64,000 bases of DNA from Clostridia bacterium (GTDB taxonomy: Bacteria; Bacillota; Clostridia; Oscillospirales; CAG-272). Within the stretch, counting starts at the first letter, position 1; every line of letters starts with the position of its first letter. The stretch covers positions 24,743 to 88,742 of the forward strand of contig JAGASL010000021.1 in the NCBI GenBank assembly GCA_017621755.1, read 5' to 3'. Both the position numbers and the translations under genes were made by a program. This document shows, one piece after another, positions 45,070 through 52,677 of the stretch. The notes under the pieces were generated by a model. It worked only from the letters and a program-made list of their open reading frames with translations, made no database searches and was not told the origin of the DNA.

Positions 45070-45630
45070 ATGAAAAAAGAAATCGTCATTCATATATTTT
45101 CAAAAACCGCGCAACTTTCCTCTCCGCGGCTACTCTTTCGCAAAATGAACCGCAAGGATGCGCAGGATATGTTTGATTATGCAAAAAGAGCCGAGGTGAC
45201 CAAATATCTTCTTTGGCATGAGCATAAGGATCTTGCCTATACGAAGCGCTATCTGGCCTACGTAGAAACCTGCTACCGCGCAGGCAGCTTTTTTGATTTT
45301 GCCCTGGTAGATAAAGCAAGCGGGAAGATGATCGGCACCTGTGGTTTTACCAGGCTTGACTATGCAAACGACGCTGCCGAGATCGGATACGTGCTACATC
45401 CCGATTACTGGAACAAAGGGCTTGCCACCGAGGCGGTGCAAACTATTATGGAATACGGCTTCAAGACACTTGGTCTTCATCGTATCGAGGCAAGATACAT
45501 GAAGGACAATACCGCCAGCCGCCGCGTGATGGAAAAGTGCGGCATGCAGCCCGAAGGGATCCACCACCACCTGATGCTGATTAAAGGATGCTATGAGGAT
45601 ATCGGCATTTACGCAAAAATAAAGGAATAA
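45070..45630 (+). CDS. GNAT acetyltransferase, RimJ/RimL type
   Basis: A 186-residue protein with the RimJ/L pattern: SPRLLFRKMNRKDAQDMFDYA, IGTCGFTRLDYANDAAEIGYVLHPDYWNKGLATEAV with the acetyl-CoA loop (NKGLATEA), then LHRIEARYMKDNTASRRVMEKCGM, each split. Members acetylate protein N-termini or small molecules; the substrate is unknown. It stands alone between a divergent DUF624 gene and dacF. Confidence 0.9.
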   Translation: MKKEIVIHIFSKTAQLSSPRLLFRKMNRKDAQDMFDYAKRAEVTKYLLWHEHKDLAYTKRYLAYVETCYRAGSFFDFALVDKASGKMIGTCGFTRLDYANDAAEIGYVLHPDYWNKGLATEAVQTIMEYGFKTLGLHRIEARYMKDNTASRRVMEKCGMQPEGIHHHLMLIKGCYEDIGIYAKIKE

Positions 45631-45690
45631 GGGATATTTCATAAGCGTGCTTCATAAAATGCAAAAAAAGAATTTTCAAGGAGCACCTTT

Positions 45691-46866
45691 ATGAAAAAAC
45701 GTGTTGTAGCCGCCTTGTTGGCCTTTTGCTGTTGTGTGACCTTCTTTCCGTTTACCCTCTCCGCAGAAGAAACGACAGGACAAGAAAGCAGCAAGCAACC
45801 CCACCTGGATCTAGATGCCACCTCGGTTATTTTAATGGAATACGAGACTGGCTGCGTATTGTACGAGCAAAACGCCGACGAGCAGCTGCCGCCCGCCTCG
45901 ATTACCAAAATTATGACCCTGCTTTTGATCATGGAGGCAATTGAAAACGGCAAGCTGAGCTGGGAAGAGACTGTCACCGCCAGCGAGAGGGCTGCCTCTA
46001 TGGGTGGCTCGCAGATCTATTTAAAGGTCGGCGAGCAGATGAGCGTGCGCGACCTTGTCAAGTCTGTTGTGATCGCCAGCGCCAACGATGCCGCCGCGGC
46101 ATTGGCCGAGCACCTATGTGGCTCTATAGAAGCCTTTGTAGAAAAGATGAACGAAAAGGCTGCTACGCTTTCTATGAAAAACACGCATTTTGAAAACACA
46201 AACGGCTTAGATGATACCACCACCGCACATTACACCAGCGCAAGAGACGTTGCGATCATGTCTCGCGCCTTGATCGCCTATCCGGATATTTTATCCTATA
46301 GCTCCACCTGGATGGATAGCGTGCGCGACGGCGCCTTCGGCCTGACCAACACCAATCGCCTGGTACGCTTTTACCCCGGTGCCACGGGACTTAAAACCGG
46401 CTCCACCTCTAAAGCGAAATTCTGTATCAGCGCAACAGCTATGCGAGATGATATGCACCTCATTGCCGTGGTCATGGGGGCCCCCACACGTGATATCCGC
46501 AATGAGATCGCTAAAGAGCTGCTAGATTACGGCTTTGCCAACTACGCCGTGTATCGCGAAGAAGGAAGCGAGCTGCCCCCTATCGCCGTCAAGGGCGGGG
46601 TCTTAGACACGTGCCGCGTTAAGCAAGCTGCCTTTTCCGCATTGGTGGATAAAGGAACCAAGGGGCAGATCACAAAAGAAGTAAACCTGCCGAATCATCT
46701 GACCGCCCCACTTTCCGCCGGGCAAAGGATCGGCTCGGTTTCCTATTATAACGGGGAAGAGCTGATCGGCGAGGCAGATATCGTTGCCGGAGAGGATGTT
46801 GCTAAAATTTCCTTTTTTGAGCTTTATTTTCGTATGCTGCAAAGCTGTTTTGGGGTAAATCTGTAA
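45691..46866 (+). CDS. dacF: D-alanyl-D-alanine carboxypeptidase (S11; DacF-like)
   Basis: A 391-residue secreted DD-carboxypeptidase. A signal peptide (VVAALLAFCCCVTFFPFTLSA) is followed by the catalytic SITK (Ser70-Lys73), SAN in VIASANDAAAALAEHLCG, and KTG in GLKTGSTSKAKFC. A PBP5-type C-terminal beta domain ends in a possible amphipathic anchor (FFELYFRMLQSCFGVNL). The match to sporulation DacF is closer than for the other S11 gene at 14440; a role in cortex crosslinking is inferred. AAGGAGCACC precedes the ATG. Confidence 0.9.
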   Translation: MKKRVVAALLAFCCCVTFFPFTLSAEETTGQESSKQPHLDLDATSVILMEYETGCVLYEQNADEQLPPASITKIMTLLLIMEAIENGKLSWEETVTASERAASMGGSQIYLKVGEQMSVRDLVKSVVIASANDAAAALAEHLCGSIEAFVEKMNEKAATLSMKNTHFENTNGLDDTTTAHYTSARDVAIMSRALIAYPDILSYSSTWMDSVRDGAFGLTNTNRLVRFYPGATGLKTGSTSKAKFCISATAMRDDMHLIAVVMGAPTRDIRNEIAKELLDYGFANYAVYREEGSELPPIAVKGGVLDTCRVKQAAFSALVDKGTKGQITKEVNLPNHLTAPLSAGQRIGSVSYYNGEELIGEADIVAGEDVAKISFFELYFRMLQSCFGVNL

Positions 46867-46883
46867 AATTTTCTAAAAAACTG

Positions 46884-46912
46884 TTGAAAAGAAGAGCGTT
46901 CCATTATATAAT
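46884..46912 (+). promoter_or_regulatory. sigma-A promoter for pgi
   Basis: TTGAAA (46884-46889), a 17-base spacer and TATAAT (46907-46912) lie about 50 bases before pgi. Confidence 0.8.
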
Positions 46913-46961
46913 AAGAATAACATAAAAATACATCGTCTTCTGACGTGTGCCGGAGGTTAAA

Positions 46962-48299
46962 ATGTCTGTAAAACTGAATGAAAAATTTGTCTCTCCCTTT
47001 GTTGCTCAGCACGAGCTGGAAAACATTCGCCCCGCGCTTTCCGCTGCCTATAAGACCCTGATGGACCGCAGCGGTGCCGGCAATGATTTCCTCGGCTGGA
47101 TTGATCTGCCTGTCGATTATGACAAGGAAGAATTTGCTCGCATCAAGATCGCTGCCGAAAAGATCAAAAAGTCCTGCGATATCCTAGTCGTTTTAGGCAT
47201 TGGCGGCTCCTACCTCGGCGCGCGCGCCGCTATCGAGTTTGTAAAATCCCCGCTCTACAACTCGCTGAAGAAGAATACCCCCGACATCTATTTTGCCGGC
47301 AACAATATCAGCCCCAACGCTATTGCCGAGCTGCTTTCGATCTGCGAGGGGAAGGACATCTGCCTGAACGTGATCAGCAAATCCGGCACCACGACCGAGC
47401 CGGCCGTTGCCTTCCGCGTATTCCGCGAGCTGCTTGTCAACAAATACGGTGCTGACGGCGCGCGTGAGCGCATTTTCGTTACCACCGATAAGTGCCGTGG
47501 TACGCTGAAGAAGTTCTCAGACGAGAGCGGCTACGAGACCTTTGTCGTACCGGATGACGTTGGTGGTAGATTCTCTGTGCTGACTGCCGTTGGCCTTCTT
47601 CCGATCGCGGCTGCCGGCATTGATATTGATGCTCTGATGCAGGGCGCCGCTGCCGCAAGAGAAGCGCTCACAGGCGACGATCTTGCTAAAAACGATGCCC
47701 TGAAGTATGCCGCCCTGCGCACGGCACTTTATCGCAAGGGCAAGGTAACCGAGATCATGGTAGGCTACGAGCCTTATACGCTGATGCTGTGCGAATGGTG
47801 GAAGCAGCTGTTCGGTGAAAGCGAGGGCAAGGATCAGAAGGGCATTCTGCCTGATTCTGTCAATTTCTCTACCGATCTGCACTCTCTTGGCCAGTTCATT
47901 CAGGATGGTACGCGCAACCTGTTTGAAACGGTTTTGAACGTAAAGGATTGTGGCTGCAAGTTCATCATTCCGGATGATCCATCTAACGTAGACGGCCTGA
48001 ACTTCCTCTCCGGCAAGGAGCTGGATTACGTGAATAAGACCGCCATGCTTGGTACGCTGCTGGCACATACCGACGGTGGTGTTCCGAATATCGTATTGGA
48101 GATCGAAGACCGCTCTGCGCACTCGCTTGGCTATCTGATCTACTTCTTTGAGCTGGCCTGCGCGGTTGATGGTTACATGCTTGGCGTGAACCCGTTTGAC
48201 CAGCCCGGCGTAGAGGCATATAAGAAAAACATGTTCGCTCTGCTTGGCAAACCCGGCTATGAGGATGCCCGCGAAGAGCTGCTGGCACGTATGAAATAA
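46962..48299 (+). CDS. pgi: glucose-6-phosphate isomerase
   Basis: A 445-residue enzyme interconverting glucose-6-phosphate and fructose-6-phosphate. SIS-domain motifs are [17 protein letters not shown] and [17 protein letters not shown]. The active-site blocks [18 protein letters not shown] and a late [17 protein letters not shown] follow (both split). The length fits the short bacterial form found in Firmicutes. The ATG at 46962 is chosen for its CCGGAGGT site; an ATG five codons upstream overlaps that site. Confidence 0.96.
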   Translation: MSVKLNEKFVSPFVAQHELENIRPALSAAYKTLMDRSGAGNDFLGWIDLPVDYDKEEFARIKIAAEKIKKSCDILVVLGIGGSYLGARAAIEFVKSPLYNSLKKNTPDIYFAGNNISPNAIAELLSICEGKDICLNVISKSGTTTEPAVAFRVFRELLVNKYGADGARERIFVTTDKCRGTLKKFSDESGYETFVVPDDVGGRFSVLTAVGLLPIAAAGIDIDALMQGAAAAREALTGDDLAKNDALKYAALRTALYRKGKVTEIMVGYEPYTLMLCEWWKQLFGESEGKDQKGILPDSVNFSTDLHSLGQFIQDGTRNLFETVLNVKDCGCKFIIPDDPSNVDGLNFLSGKELDYVNKTAMLGTLLAHTDGGVPNIVLEIEDRSAHSLGYLIYFFELACAVDGYMLGVNPFDQPGVEAYKKNMFALLGKPGYEDAREELLARMK

Positions 48300-48328
48300 G
48301 ATTTTTTCGCAAAATATCAATTTTGCTA

Positions 48329-48357
48329 TTGAAATTTCATAAATTTTAGTGTATCAT
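48329..48357 (+). promoter_or_regulatory. sigma-A promoter for small P-loop gene
   Basis: TTGAAA (48329-48334) and TATCAT (48352-48357) with a 17-base spacer lie about 55 bases before the gene. Confidence 0.65.
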
Positions 48358-48410
48358 ATAAGTAGAAAGTGGTAATTTACCACAAAAACCACTGTAAAGG
48401 AGAAGGATTC

Positions 48411-48812
48411 ATGGTAAAATTGATTGTCGGCGTAAGAGGAACGGGAAAGACCAAAACACTCATCAGCATGGTTAATGAGGCTGCTGAGAAAAGCAAGGGC
48501 TCCGTTATCTGCATCGAAAAAGGAAATAAACTGAATTTTGACATTACTCACAAGGCAAGACTCGTTGATGCTGATGCTTATGCGATTGGCGATGCTCAGG
48601 CTCTGTACGGCTTCGTAGCTGGCATTGTGGCAAGCGACCATGATATTACTGATCTGTTCATCGACTCCACTTTGAAGATCTGCCAAGGCGATATTGCCGC
48701 CTTTGAGAAGTTTGTCGACGAGGTTGCTGCCCTGACGCCGGAGCTGAACGTTGTGATGACAGCTTCTATGCCGGTTGAGGACTGCGGCGAGGCACTGAAG
48801 AAGTATATCTGA
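48411..48812 (+). CDS. small P-loop NTPase-like protein, conserved in Clostridia, function unknown
   Basis: A 133-residue protein with a Walker A motif directly at the N-terminus (GVRGTGKT, residues 7-14). Further strands follow (GSVICIEKGNKL, ITDLFIDSTLKI, LNVVMTAS), consistent with one minimal P-loop fold. LFIDS could be a Walker B-like strand. From memory such proteins are widespread in Clostridia and are sometimes labelled PilT-like, but nothing here supports a pilus role. It has its own promoter and terminator. The ATG at 48411 follows AAAGGAGAAGG; an in-frame ATG at 48369 lies before that site. Confidence 0.8.
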   Translation: MVKLIVGVRGTGKTKTLISMVNEAAEKSKGSVICIEKGNKLNFDITHKARLVDADAYAIGDAQALYGFVAGIVASDHDITDLFIDSTLKICQGDIAAFEKFVDEVAALTPELNVVMTASMPVEDCGEALKKYI

Positions 48813-48846
48813 TTTCTCTTTGTCACAATTCACCTAAATGCATATG

Positions 48847-48888
48847 ATATTATCGAGGCGCGCTACGTGTCCTCGATAATATTTTTTT
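48847..48888 (+). terminator. terminator after P-loop gene
   Basis: ATATTATCGAGG (48847-48858) pairs perfectly with CCTCGATAATAT (48871-48882) and a seven-T run follows. It ends about 15 bases before the next start. Confidence 0.92.
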
Positions 48889-48902
48889 AGGGGGAACAAT
48901 TC

Positions 48903-49736
48903 ATGTCTGAGAACAGATGCTCCTGTGGATCGGGTGGCACCTCCTCTGGCGGAAGAGATACCGTTTGTATCGATACCAACCGTGTGCTGGATTCCTGCCG
49001 AGACAGAGATTGCTATGAAAATGCCCGTGTCTACGTTGGCCAAGCCGGGCAGGAGCTGCTTGACCACGCCGGCTGCACCGTGCGCGTTGTATGTGCCAAC
49101 ATCCTGTGGACATATATTTCGGTAGACCAGATTCAATTCAACCGCGGCTTCTATCAGATCACCGCCCGCTTCTACGTTCACGTAAAGCTGGAGGCTTGCG
49201 TGGGGCTTGGGCGCTCGCAGTGCTTTGACGGCATTGCTGTGGTAGAAAAAACCGTTGTTCTGTATGGCGGAGAAGGGAACGTCAGCATCTTCAAGAGCGA
49301 TCCCGAAGCCAACCGCTGCGCTCCCTGGACCGGCTCTCATCGCTCGAACAGCCTTCCCACCGCCGTTGTCGAAACGGTTGAGCCCGTTGTTCTTGGCTCT
49401 ACCGTGGTAGAGCCTAACTGCTGCAGCTGCGCCTGCTACACCTGCTGCTCGGCCAATGACATCCCGCAGGAGATCACCGATCAGTGCGGCGTTGATAACC
49501 TTTGCGATCCTGATAACGGTAACCGACTGTACGTATCCTTAGGTCTCTTTACCGTGTTCCGCATTGAGCGCCCAGCACAGCTTTTAGTCACGGCAACCGA
49601 TTACTGTGTACCGGATAAGGAATGCGTATGCGATGAGCCCAGCAGCCCGTGCAATCTCTTCCGTAATATGGCCTTCCCAACCAGCGAATTTTCCGCTGGC
49701 TGCCGCTCCTCTGAAGAGAACGGCAAAAAGCACTAA
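48903..49736 (+). CDS. cysteine-rich conserved clostridial protein (probable spore-surface protein)
   Basis: A 277-residue protein with no signal peptide or membrane helix and about 30 cysteines. The clusters are CSCGSGG near the start, CRDRDC near 32-37, CCSCACYTCC near 175-185 and CVPDKECVCDEPSSPC near 240. Between them lie well-ordered beta-rich blocks (VDQIQFNRGFYQITARFYV, LYGGEGNVSIFKSD, VSLGLFTVFRIERPAQLLV). I recall similar unnamed proteins in many Clostridia. Cys-rich proteins of this kind can build disulphide-crosslinked coat or exosporium layers; that role is inference. It has GGGGGAACA before the ATG but no clear sigma-A promoter, being just after a terminator. Confidence 0.75.
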   Translation: MSENRCSCGSGGTSSGGRDTVCIDTNRVLDSCRDRDCYENARVYVGQAGQELLDHAGCTVRVVCANILWTYISVDQIQFNRGFYQITARFYVHVKLEACVGLGRSQCFDGIAVVEKTVVLYGGEGNVSIFKSDPEANRCAPWTGSHRSNSLPTAVVETVEPVVLGSTVVEPNCCSCACYTCCSANDIPQEITDQCGVDNLCDPDNGNRLYVSLGLFTVFRIERPAQLLVTATDYCVPDKECVCDEPSSPCNLFRNMAFPTSEFSAGCRSSEENGKKH

Positions 49737-49753
49737 TACCAAGTCAACCATCT

Positions 49754-49784
49754 AAAAAAGCGGCACCAAAAGTGCCGCTTTTTT
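49754..49784. terminator. terminator after cysteine-rich gene
   Basis: A 13-bp stem (AAAAAAGCGGCAC / GTGCCGCTTTTTT) with a 5-base loop and a T-run. Confidence 0.93.
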
Positions 49785-49794
49785 AAAAATCCTA

Positions 49795-49823
49795 TTGACA
49801 AATCGTCGCATTCATGGTATAAA
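49795..49823 (+). promoter_or_regulatory. sigma-A promoter for URO-D-like gene
   Basis: A perfect TTGACA (49795-49800) and TATAAA (49818-49823) with a 17-base spacer lie 33 bases before the ATG. Confidence 0.8.
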
Positions 49824-49856
49824 ATAGAAAAATCACACACAAAAGAGGGATTTGCC

Positions 49857-50912
49857 ATGACAAATATTGAAAATTTTCGCAGCATTGCAAGACGAAAAGG
49901 ATTTGAATTTATCCCCGCAAGCTTTGTTATGTCTCCCACTATAGCAAAGAAATTCGAGACCTATAAGCAAGAAACCGGGTTTCAGTATACACCTCCGCAA
50001 GTAGATGTCCCCGATCTACCTGCTAAATGTGCTTCACCCGAAACCTTCCTTGCCTACCACAACAAGAGCTTTAAGGAGGGCACAACGATCGACGGATTCG
50101 GCGTTGCCCATGAGCCGGGAAGCGCAGCGGCCTTCCATATGACAAAAATGTACTTTCCCATGGAATCCTTCACCGATCCCGAGCAGGTATATGCTTACCC
50201 CTTACCCGATTACACCAATGCCGATCCCACGTGGCAGATAAACGCTATCAAGCAGGCCCACGAAAACGATCAGATCGCCGTAGGGAATATGCAATGTACC
50301 GTATGGGAGCGTTCTTGGTATATGCGCGGCATGGAGAATCTGATGACCGATATGATGCTGGAGGATCCAATCGCCGATGCAATATTGGATAGGGTCACCG
50401 ATCTCGCGATCCTTCGGGCTGAGAGCTATGCACGGAACGGTGTAGACGTACTGTTTGTTGGTGATGATATTGGCATGCAGCACACCATTATGATGAGTGA
50501 GGAGCTGTACTGCCAGTGGCTGAAGCCCAGAATTACCAAGGTCATCTCGGCAGCAAAGAAGATCAATCCCGAAATCATTGTTTTCTATCACTCCTGCGGA
50601 TTTGTTACCCCCTTCATCCCGCATCTGATCGAGGCGGGCGTAGACGTCCTTGACCCCATCCAGCCTGAATGTATGCGGTTTGAGGAAATACACGAAATGT
50701 ACGGAGACAAGCTCTCCTTCAACGGAACGATCGGCACACAGACCACCATGCCCTTCGGCACGCCGGAGGAGGTGCGCCGTGAGGTATTCAAAAACCTCAA
50801 TATAGCCGGCGAAAAGGGCGGCCTTTTCGTTGCCCCCACCCACATGCTGGAGCCGGAGGTACCGATAGAAAATCTGATCGCCTACATAAACGCCTGCAGA
50901 GAATACCGTTGA
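49857..50912 (+). CDS. uroporphyrinogen decarboxylase / MtaA-type methyltransferase family protein
   Basis: A 351-residue single-domain URO-D fold. Seen are VGNMQCTVWERSWYMRGMENLMTDM (split), VDVLFVGDDIGMQHTIMMSEELYCQWLKP, and FYHSCGFVTPFIPHLIEAGVDVLDPIQPE, whose HSCG supplies His/Cys as in the zinc-dependent MtaA/MtbA methyltransferases. An ending with FVAPTHMLEPEVPIENLIAYI also fits. The family includes cobamide:coenzyme M and other corrinoid methyltransferases as well as enzymes of unknown substrate. No corrinoid protein or activation gene is next to it, and no other haem genes are nearby, so true HemE function is unlikely. AGAGGGATTTGCC precedes the ATG. Confidence 0.85.
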   Translation: MTNIENFRSIARRKGFEFIPASFVMSPTIAKKFETYKQETGFQYTPPQVDVPDLPAKCASPETFLAYHNKSFKEGTTIDGFGVAHEPGSAAAFHMTKMYFPMESFTDPEQVYAYPLPDYTNADPTWQINAIKQAHENDQIAVGNMQCTVWERSWYMRGMENLMTDMMLEDPIADAILDRVTDLAILRAESYARNGVDVLFVGDDIGMQHTIMMSEELYCQWLKPRITKVISAAKKINPEIIVFYHSCGFVTPFIPHLIEAGVDVLDPIQPECMRFEEIHEMYGDKLSFNGTIGTQTTMPFGTPEEVRREVFKNLNIAGEKGGLFVAPTHMLEPEVPIENLIAYINACREYR

Positions 50913-50955
50913 GGCCATTTTCATACCAATCGTTAACACAGCAAAATAAATTCAA

Positions 50956-50984
50956 GTATAAATCTCCTTGCTTTGCAGATACTA
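50956..50984 (+). promoter_or_regulatory. candidate sigma-G promoter for spoVT
   Basis: GTATA (50956-50960) and GATACTA (50978-50984) with a 17-base spacer fit the sigma-G pattern (GHATR, then CATWHTA) apart from the first -10 base. B. subtilis spoVT is transcribed by sigma-G. Confidence 0.45.
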
Positions 50985-51015
50985 ACATTACAAATCTGTA
51001 AAAACAAGGAGATTT
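50960..51015 (+). repeat. inverted repeat enclosing spoVT ribosome binding site
   Basis: AAATCTCCTTG (50960-50970) is a perfect reverse complement of CAAGGAGATTT (51005-51015), which contains the spoVT Shine-Dalgarno AAGGAG. An inner CAGAT/ATCTG pairing (50976-50980, 50994-50998) could stack within the loop. The right arm is followed by TT, so it could also act as a weak terminator for the upstream gene. Confidence 0.6.
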
Positions 51016-51023
51016 TTATATAA

Positions 51024-51578
51024 ATGAAAGCAACAGGAATTGTTCGTAGAATTGACGATCTCGGCCGTGTCGTCATTCCCAAAGAAATCAGAAGAACCAT
51101 GCGCATCCGCGAGGGCGACCCGTTAGAGATCTATACCGATCGGGAAGGGGAGGTTATCTTCAAAAAATACTCTCCCATTGGTGAAATGGCCTCCTTTGCT
51201 TCACAATATGCCGAAACGCTGCAAAAAACCTGCTCTATGGCCGTTGTGATCTGCGATCGTGATGCTGTTATCGCCTCCGCCGGCGTTCCTAAGCGCGAAT
51301 ATGCGGATAAAAAGGTTTCTGTCGCGTTTGAAGAGGTCATCGAAAGCAGGGTGCTTTATACGCACAAGGAGCACGGCGAGCGTATTTCGGTCATCGAGGA
51401 TGGCGGCTCGCATTACGTCAGCTGTGCCATGCCCATCATCACCGAGGGGGATATCGTTGGCTGTGTTGCCTCTGTCATCGCGCACGATGGTGACGGCACT
51501 GACCGCATTCCAACCGATTTAGAAACCAAGCTGATCCAAACAGCAGCCGGTTTTCTCGGCAAGCAGCTTGAAAATTAA
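51024..51578 (+). CDS. spoVT: stage V sporulation protein T (AbrB-type regulator)
   Basis: A 184-residue protein with an AbrB swapped-hairpin DNA-binding domain (residues 1-50: KATGIVRRIDDLGRVVIPKEIRR, split; EGDPLEIYTD) and a C-terminal GAF-like domain (about 55-180; VVICDRDAVIASAG, GGSHYVSCAMPI). SpoVT is a late forespore regulator of sigma-G genes and spore germination. A sigma-G-like promoter and a ribosome-binding-site-masking inverted repeat lie upstream. Confidence 0.95.
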   Translation: MKATGIVRRIDDLGRVVIPKEIRRTMRIREGDPLEIYTDREGEVIFKKYSPIGEMASFASQYAETLQKTCSMAVVICDRDAVIASAGVPKREYADKKVSVAFEEVIESRVLYTHKEHGERISVIEDGGSHYVSCAMPIITEGDIVGCVASVIAHDGDGTDRIPTDLETKLIQTAAGFLGKQLEN

Positions 51579-51580
51579 GC

Positions 51581-51610
51581 AAAAAGAACCGACGGTGTCG
51601 GTTCTTTTTT
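51581..51610. terminator. terminator after spoVT
   Basis: AAAAAGAACCGAC (51581-51593) pairs with GTCGGTTCTTTTT (from 51597) across a 3-base loop, with a long T-run. Confidence 0.92.
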
Positions 51611-51624
51611 TCAATGTAAAATAA

Positions 51625-51653
51625 TTGACAAACGTATCGGTGCATGATATAAT
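51625..51653 (+). promoter_or_regulatory. sigma-A promoter for PHP gene
   Basis: A perfect TTGACA (51625-51630) and a perfect TATAAT (51648-51653) with a 17-base spacer, 34 bases before the ATG. Confidence 0.92.
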
Positions 51654-51687
51654 TGTCGTACAAACCGTGAGCAAAGGAGACATACCT

Positions 51688-52521
51688 ATGGCAATTCGAT
51701 CTGAGTGGCACATCCATACGCATTGCAGCTGCGATGGCGCTTGTATGGAATTTGAAACCTTAATAAACGATGCAAAAAAATATGGCGTTACCGATTTTGG
51801 CGTTACCGATCATTACCATACCAGATTGCAAGAGGCAGATATTGCCGCTTCAAGAGCAGAGTATGATCGGGCTATAGAACGGCATCCTGAGCTAAAAGGG
51901 CATTTCCATTTTGGTATAGAAGCTACGTTGATGTCTCAGTGGGAGATTGATAAGATTGCGCGCGGCGAATACACCACGCCTCCCATTTGGGGCATTCGCC
52001 ACGGCGGGCCTGCCAACGCCCCTGTCGCTTTCGATTTTGACGAGGAATTTCTTGAAAAATACAAAATAGATTATGTTGTAACCGGGATGCATTGGCCCAT
52101 GTACTGCCCAACAGACGAGCAATCCTTGTTGAAGGAATATCACAGGCAATACATGATAGCCGCCGCCCACCCCTTTACCGACATCCTCGCGCATTACACT
52201 TGGTATGATAAGAATATATACCCCGGCGTGGAAAACCCTTTTCTTGATTTTACAAAGGTTTCTGAAACCATGCGCAGCGAGCTCAAGCACTGCCTAATAG
52301 AAAACAAGGTCGCCTTTGAGCTTAACGCGTTCTTGTTCTTCCTGCCGCAAACCTTTATTGACGAATACTTAGGCTTTGCTGCAGAGCTGCAGAGAAGTGG
52401 TGTCATTCTTTCTCAGGGGTGTGACAGCCACGAGCGGGATCTGAGTTCTGTTCATTATGACGAGATTGCCAAAACCTATGAGCATTATGGCATCAAAACC
52501 GAGGAGTTCTTTTGCTTGTAA
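51688..52521 (+). CDS. PHP-domain phosphoesterase-like protein
   Basis: A 277-residue PHP superfamily protein. Metal-binding motifs are EWHIHTHCSCDG near the start and GVTDHYHTR near residue 40. A glutamate follows in FGIEATL, and later histidines lie in TGMHWPM, AAAHPFTDILAH and CDSHERDL. The set fits histidinol-phosphatase-like or other PHP phosphoesterases, but no histidine genes are nearby, so the substrate is unknown. It is a single-gene unit with promoter and terminator. The ATG at 51688 follows AAAGGAGAC; an upstream ATG at 51625 falls in the promoter. Confidence 0.85.
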   Translation: MAIRSEWHIHTHCSCDGACMEFETLINDAKKYGVTDFGVTDHYHTRLQEADIAASRAEYDRAIERHPELKGHFHFGIEATLMSQWEIDKIARGEYTTPPIWGIRHGGPANAPVAFDFDEEFLEKYKIDYVVTGMHWPMYCPTDEQSLLKEYHRQYMIAAAHPFTDILAHYTWYDKNIYPGVENPFLDFTKVSETMRSELKHCLIENKVAFELNAFLFFLPQTFIDEYLGFAAELQRSGVILSQGCDSHERDLSSVHYDEIAKTYEHYGIKTEEFFCL

Positions 52522-52533
52522 GTCATAAAAAAT

Positions 52534-52567
52534 GCAAAAAGCGGAGTGATATCACTCTGCTTTTTGC
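52534..52567 (+). terminator. terminator after PHP gene
   Basis: A 17-bp near-perfect inverted repeat (from GCAAAAAGCGG to CTGCTTTTTGC, one G-U pair) with a T-run in its right arm. Confidence 0.85.
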
Positions 52568-52616
52568 GTATATAAAGAAAAATCTAACAGCATTAAACAA
52601 AGGAATTTGAAACCAC

Positions 52617-52645
52617 TTGCATTTCTCGCGAAAAATGTGTATAAT
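52617..52645 (+). promoter_or_regulatory. sigma-A promoter for yfmF-yfmH-folD
   Basis: TTGCAT (52617-52622) and a perfect TATAAT (52640-52645) with a 17-base spacer, 32 bases before yfmF. Confidence 0.8.
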
Positions 52646-52677
52646 GTATATAATTCGTAAAAGAAAAAGGGAATGCT

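Noticed and set aside
14440..46866. The two S11 carboxypeptidases (14440-15567 and 45691-46866) as a recent duplication
   Set aside because: They differ widely outside the STTK/SITK, SAN and KTG motifs and sit in different conserved neighbourhoods, so they are old paralogues.
47517..48320. 267-codon minus-strand frame opposite pgi
   Set aside because: It is antisense to the catalytic core of pgi, with no ribosome binding site.
48309..48326. GCAAAAT/ATTTTGC hairpin after pgi as a terminator
   Set aside because: The stem is all A/T except the end pair and no T-run follows.
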